From NCBI RefSeq assembly GCF_026210795.1, contig NC_089430.1, positions 4,092,001 through 4,156,000 of the forward strand: a stretch of 64,000 bases of DNA, read 5' to 3'. Of this stretch, positions 60,020 to 64,000 are shown in pieces (position 1 is the first letter of the stretch; each line of letters opens with the position of its first letter). Under the pieces are notes generated by a model. It was not told the DNA's origin. It ran no database searches and was given only the letters and a program-made list of their open reading frames with translations. The position numbers and the translations under genes are program-made. Source of the stretch: Rhizophagus irregularis (taxonomy: Eukaryota; Glomeromycota; Glomeromycetes; Glomerales; Glomeraceae).

Positions 60020-60240
60020 TTCTACCTTTTTTTTTTAACGGTCATAAATTCATTTCGTATTTATTTAAAAAAAAAAAGATTTTTTAGAAAAGTTAAAAAT
60101 TATTCAAACGATATCCATCCTTTGAGTTAATATTTTAAACATCTCTACCTTTTTTTTACGGTCATAAATTCATTTCGTATTAATTAAAAAAAAAAAGATT
60201 TTTAAAGAAAGTTAAAAATTGTTCAAGCAATATCCATCCC
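60020..60240. repeat. Tandem duplication, unit about 125 bp
   Basis: Two copies of TCTACC-T run-ACGGTCATAAATTCATTTCG.. followed by AAAAAAAAGATTTTT, GTTAAAAATT and ATATCCATCC. Similarity is high, so the duplication is recent. Noncoding. Confidence 0.85.
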
Positions 60241-60449
60241 TTAATAAGTTATAATAGAGATTAGGTAATTAGTATAATATCAATTCATCTAAATAATGTA
60301 TTTTGAATTTACATATAAGGTATATAACATTATATTGTATTTAATTAATGAAATTTTATTAGTAAACTTTTGTAAATTTTGATTTAAACTTGTGTAATAA
60401 AATTATTAAGTAAAGTTCATCCTTATTATGTAGATGATTATATTGGATT

Positions 60450-60552
60450 GGGGGTCTTCACAAAAAACGTGATTGAGATTGAGATTGAAATTTAGAAAAT
60501 TCTATATGAAATCTCAATCTCAATCTCAATCACGTTTTTTGTGAAGACCCCC
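60450..60552. mobile_element. 103-bp near-perfect hairpin MITE
   Basis: The left arm GGGGGTCTTCACAAAAAACG continues as TGATTGAGATTGAGATTGA and pairs with the right arm ending GTGAAGACCCCC. There is about one mismatch in roughly 45 bp, with a loop of about 15 nt. ATTGGATT flanks both sides, offset by 3 nt on the right, as a possible target duplication. Near identity of the arms suggests a recent insertion or selection for a hairpin RNA. Confidence 0.75.
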
Positions 60553-61594
60553 ATTATTGGATTACTCATCTCCTCCTGCTATCCTGATCACTTATAAAAT
60601 CACTATTTTGAGAAGTGAATGAAAGGGAGCTTCTCTTCGATGGGGAAAATAAAATTTATAATGATTCCATTTCATTTTGTTAATAAATAACTCTTGCTAA
60701 ATAAATAAATCTTTTTAAATAAATAAATATCTTTTGAACCTTTCTTGGTGCTCGATTTTTGATGTAATTTGGTAATTCAAGCATCTATTAAAATTTTTTT
60801 TTTTTTAAAAAAAAAGAATTTATTAAAAAACATATACATTAATTATATATATTTAATTCTTTTTTTTTTTAAAGAAAAAAAAAAAAAATCTTTCCTATAA
60901 ACATGTAATAAAATTCATAATATGAGAATTATAGATAAAATAATCACTAAAATATGTGGACTTCATATAATATACTAAAAATCAATCAAAACGCTCACAA
61001 ATTCCTTTGCATCCACCTTATTCACACTATCACATTAATAAAATAATATATGAGACGTTATAATAGGACATTGATAATAGGTAAGGTTGGCAAATTAAAA
61101 GAATGAAAGAAAGAAATAAAAAAAATTTATGAAGAAAAAAAAATAATTGGATTTTTACAGTAAATATAATTTGTAAAAAATAAAGGAAAAGACCGTTATA
61201 TTACAACATAAATCAAAAAAATGATGACTATACACGAAAATAAAAAAAAAAGGAATGAAATTTACAAAAAAGAAAAAAAATAGATCATATTTACTGTAAG
61301 ATCAATTAATATAAACAAAATGGAATGAGTGATCAAAATTTCTTGGTTAAATTAAACCAAGTGAATTAATAATCTATTAATCTATAAAAAAATCCCATCT
61401 TAAAAAAGAATTTTTCCATGATTTGTTGTTAAAAGAAAAAAAAAATTGTTCCGAAAAAATGTTTCTATATATAAAAAACCCCGAGATCATGTATAACATT
61501 CTGATATTGAAAAAGGAAAAAAAAAACAAAATATTATTAAAACGTACGTTCCGTTCCTTTTTCCTTTTTTTTTTAATAACATATAATAGCATTT
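60553..61594. other. AT-rich 3' region of the PARP-like gene
   Basis: Homopolymer-rich; two A/T inverted stretches (60795-60825, 60858-60888). No gene seen. Confidence 0.45.
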
Positions 61595-62697
61595 CTAAAA
61601 ACGATTGAAATTACCTGACATCTCAAATAATATTAAGAATCTAGGTAAAGTTGCCTAAATAACAACAAGATGAAAAATTTCTGAAAATCAATATTATCAA
61701 GAAAAAAAAAATCAACAATATACGCTTACCTTTTCTTTATTTACAATTAAAATTCCTTTCGGGGCCTTTTTTATAACATCAACCACAAACATAGTCTTTA
61801 CTGATTTTACTACCACGCCATTACAATAATAAAGTGACGTACACGGATCGTTTGCAAACCACATTCCTAAATTATGAGTATTATATAAAAAAAAATTTTT
61901 TTAGCATCACTAATATAAATAATATATATATATAGTATTTAAATATGGTCGTTACTATACAGTGACAAATAATTATTTATCACCGTAGTTGTTTTGCCAT
62001 TAAATAATAATCCTAACCCTAATCCTAACTCTAACCCTAACCCTAATCTAACCCTAATACTAATCTAAGTATCACCATAAAGATACTTACTATTTTTCTT
62101 AAATAAACTTTTAGTTTTTGTGTATTTAGTTTTGTTTCCTTGTTGTACAATTCCACATAAGCCACAATCTTTTTCACAAAATTTTCTTTCAACATGAAAC
62201 CTTTCTTTTATCTCTTCCTCCTCATTTTCTTGACTATAACTTAATTCTTCAACAAATCTTTCAGGTGTACAATATGAAGTAGTACCATGAAACATCCTGT
62301 GAGTAATCTCTTCGATACTTTTTCCGGTCCTTTTACTTAAATTTTTTTTATAAGCTTCATGCCGTTTTTCAAGTTTTGTTGGCATACGTAATTCAAATAT
62401 CCCAAGAATTTTTGATTGTGAAAGTGGTCGACCTTTAAATGATGATTTTACTGAAATATAATTTGGATCATTCTGATTTAATAATATCATTTCTGTTTTT
62501 TGAATCTTTATAGGTTTTTGTGAAGGACTAGATGATTTATTATTTGAAGAAGAATTTTTTGTCGAGTCACGTCGGATTAAATACGTTAAACGGGACGAAA
62601 AGGATTTTTTTATGGCGGATGGTGATGAAGGAGAAGACGGGGAAGAAGAATTATTTTGAATGATTGAAGTTTCATTTATTTCACAATTTTGACCCAT
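61595..62697 (-). CDS. PARP-like ADP-ribosyltransferase domain protein
   Basis: Three exons in phase: 62697-62091, 61866-61730 and 61654-61595; 267 residues. The N-terminus is Ser/Asn/Pro-rich (1-70). The domain runs from ILGIFELRMPTKLEKRHEAY to the end: RTGKSIEEITHRMFHGTTSY (His137 of the HGT signature that holds NAD), the Cys cluster CEKDCGLCGIVQQGN (typical of fungal PARP-like proteins), then RMWFANDPCTSLYYCNG (Tyr of the H-Y-E triad region), VKTMFVVDVI, and LPRFLILFEM at the end, where PARPs have (P)RYLIVY. This fits the small fungal PARP catalytic-domain family. The third triad position is not a clear Glu, so mono-ADP-ribosylation or inactivity is possible. Intron 1 carries telomere-like repeats. 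Confidence 0.8.
62010..62062. repeat. Interstitial telomere-like repeat in an intron
   Basis: About eight imperfect CCCTAA units (AATCCTAACCCTAATCCTAA and on). On the gene strand they read TTAGGG. They lie wholly inside intron 1 of the PARP-like gene. Confidence 0.9.
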
Positions 62698-64000
62698 GAT
62701 TACAACAAATAATCAAAAAAAAAATCCTTTTTATATATAAAAATGTTAAATTTTTTTTTTTTTAGAAAATCTACGAAAGAAATTGACTCTATATATAAGA
62801 TCATAAAAAAAAAGATGGGATTAATTTAAAGTTAAAGGGATTTTCGTATCAAAACAGATAGTCAGCTAGTCAGCTAATATTATATAGAAACCCCCTTTGA
62901 AGATCTTACTAATTTTATACTTTTGTTGTACAAATAAAAGAAGCTTTATTGTAAGTGTATCAGTATCACGAATCAAAACAAAAAAAAAAAATTTGCATCA
63001 TTTGAAATGTTCAATATGGAAAGATTCTTTTTTTTTTTCGTGAAGCTAAATAATCAAGACTCCATGTGCACAAAGAAAAGAAAAAAATTCGAGAAAATGA
63101 TCGGAATGGTCGGAATATTCGGAACATTTGGTCAACGTCGCACGAGTTACTGAATTCCGTAAACAGGGGCGGGCAAATTCGGAAACAACTAAATATAACA
63201 ACCTTGAATAAGGAAAAAGTCTTTTTGTGGAAAATGAGAATAAATCAAGTCCGGAAATTGGTATCATTATTTAAATATATATAAGATTAATGAGATAAAA
63301 TTAGAAAAATTTTTTATCAAAAAAAAAATAAAAAAATAAAAAATTTCACTAATCAATGCGCAGTAAAACAATACAATTGTGAAATCACTTTGTGTTCTTA
63401 AATACGATTTGTTGAAAAAAAAACTTATCATACATATTTTACGCATGTAATATGAAGTCAAATGGCGTTAAATAAACTATAAATAGTTTTACCTGCTGAT
63501 ACATAGTATTTAAAATCATACGCCATTAATCAAATCATTATGTGACAAATTTGATAGTAAAAAAAAAATTTCTTTCATAGAACAATGGGTAAGAAGAAAA
63601 CAAAAGAAAGAGGAAATACCATGAGTAACAAAAAAATGTTGTACTTTAACATTAAACTTCTGCTTACGGTTACATAAGAAGCAAATATACTGTATATACA
63701 TAAATTATAAGTGTCGATATTTTTTAACATACCATAAAACGAACACAACGGCGCAAAAATTAGATCGACGCCTATTTTCTACGGTACAAGCTTTTCACGC
63801 AGTTATTAGAGAAAAGACATATGTTTGCCTCGTTCTATGAAGATATCAAGGATACCTTATTGATAAACGATATAATTTTTTTTCGGGTAGTCAGCCATAA
63901 AGATGTCAAGGAGATTGATGAGTTGAAAAAGTCTCCTTGAACGATATTATAGATACGAGCCTTGTGTTTGGATATCACCTAGCCAGGTTGGGGCCCAATA
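62698..64000. other. Upstream region of the PARP-like gene and right edge, no gene seen
   Basis: Homopolymer-rich DNA. Short frames near 63.05-63.28 kb overlap on both strands and look random. The last 280 bases (63.72-64.0 kb) are less AT-rich (GCGCAAAAATTAGATCGACG, CCAGGTTGGGGCCC) and may be the edge of a gene or repeat outside the window. Confidence 0.4.

Noticed and set aside
63046-63284. Overlapping 72-73 codon frames on opposite strands
   Set aside because: No homology, mutually exclusive, no splice context.

Overview
The window looks like nuclear DNA of an arbuscular-mycorrhizal type fungus (Glomeromycotina, Rhizophagus-like). The sequence is very AT-rich. Genes are split by short GT-AG introns and their proteins are clearly fungal. 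Transposon debris is heavy and includes Plavaka, pogo, hAT-like and LINE remnants, and there is an Argonaute relic. The genus is an inference from composition and family content, not proven.

Layout. Positions 1-556 hold the 5' end of a CAF40/RCD1 gene. From 0.56 to 26.8 kb the window is almost entirely repeats. A hAT-like element is followed by a dying pogo transposase gene that carries a 4.86-kb TA-flanked non-autonomous element. A Plavaka transposase pseudogene comes next, then a small hypothetical gene that runs into a 50-bp satellite. The satellite is split by an 8.3-kb stack of nested insertions: hAT-like element, then a second hAT-like MITE and a LINE, then a TIR element inside the LINE, then a small TA MITE inside that. 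From 28.1 to 37.9 kb is a compact housekeeping block: PDH E1-beta, ketopantoate hydroxymethyltransferase, SEC13, a GPALPP1-like protein, SFT2 and an L-type cargo lectin. It is arranged as three divergent pairs, and each shared promoter contains CACGTG. From 38.8 to 64 kb single genes sit in AT-rich, MITE-rich DNA: an Argonaute pseudogene, a CRIB-domain protein, a PARG-like macrodomain protein, an eight-exon gene of unknown family, an HMG-like protein and a PARP-like ADP-ribosyltransferase.

The most unusual structure is inside the 4.86-kb element. Its minus strand carries about 14 mini-exons of 31-42 nt (one is 236 nt), repeated roughly every 130 bp. Each is bordered by a 3' splice site of the TTTNTAG type and a GTRAGT/GTATAY-type 5' splice site. 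Each intron has one hairpin over the 5' splice site and a second over a CTAAC-like branch point. A more decayed array with the same plan lies at about 25.1-26.0 kb. Next to the first array is a row of hairpins, two of which have perfectly complementary 8-nt loops (a possible kissing pair).

Genes that may work together: SEC13 (COPII coat), SFT2 (Golgi traffic) and the lectin (ER-Golgi cargo receptor) act in the early secretory pathway. The PARP-like and PARG-like genes could write and remove ADP-ribose. PDH E1-beta and the PanB-like enzyme, which makes a CoA precursor, both look mitochondrial and share a promoter.
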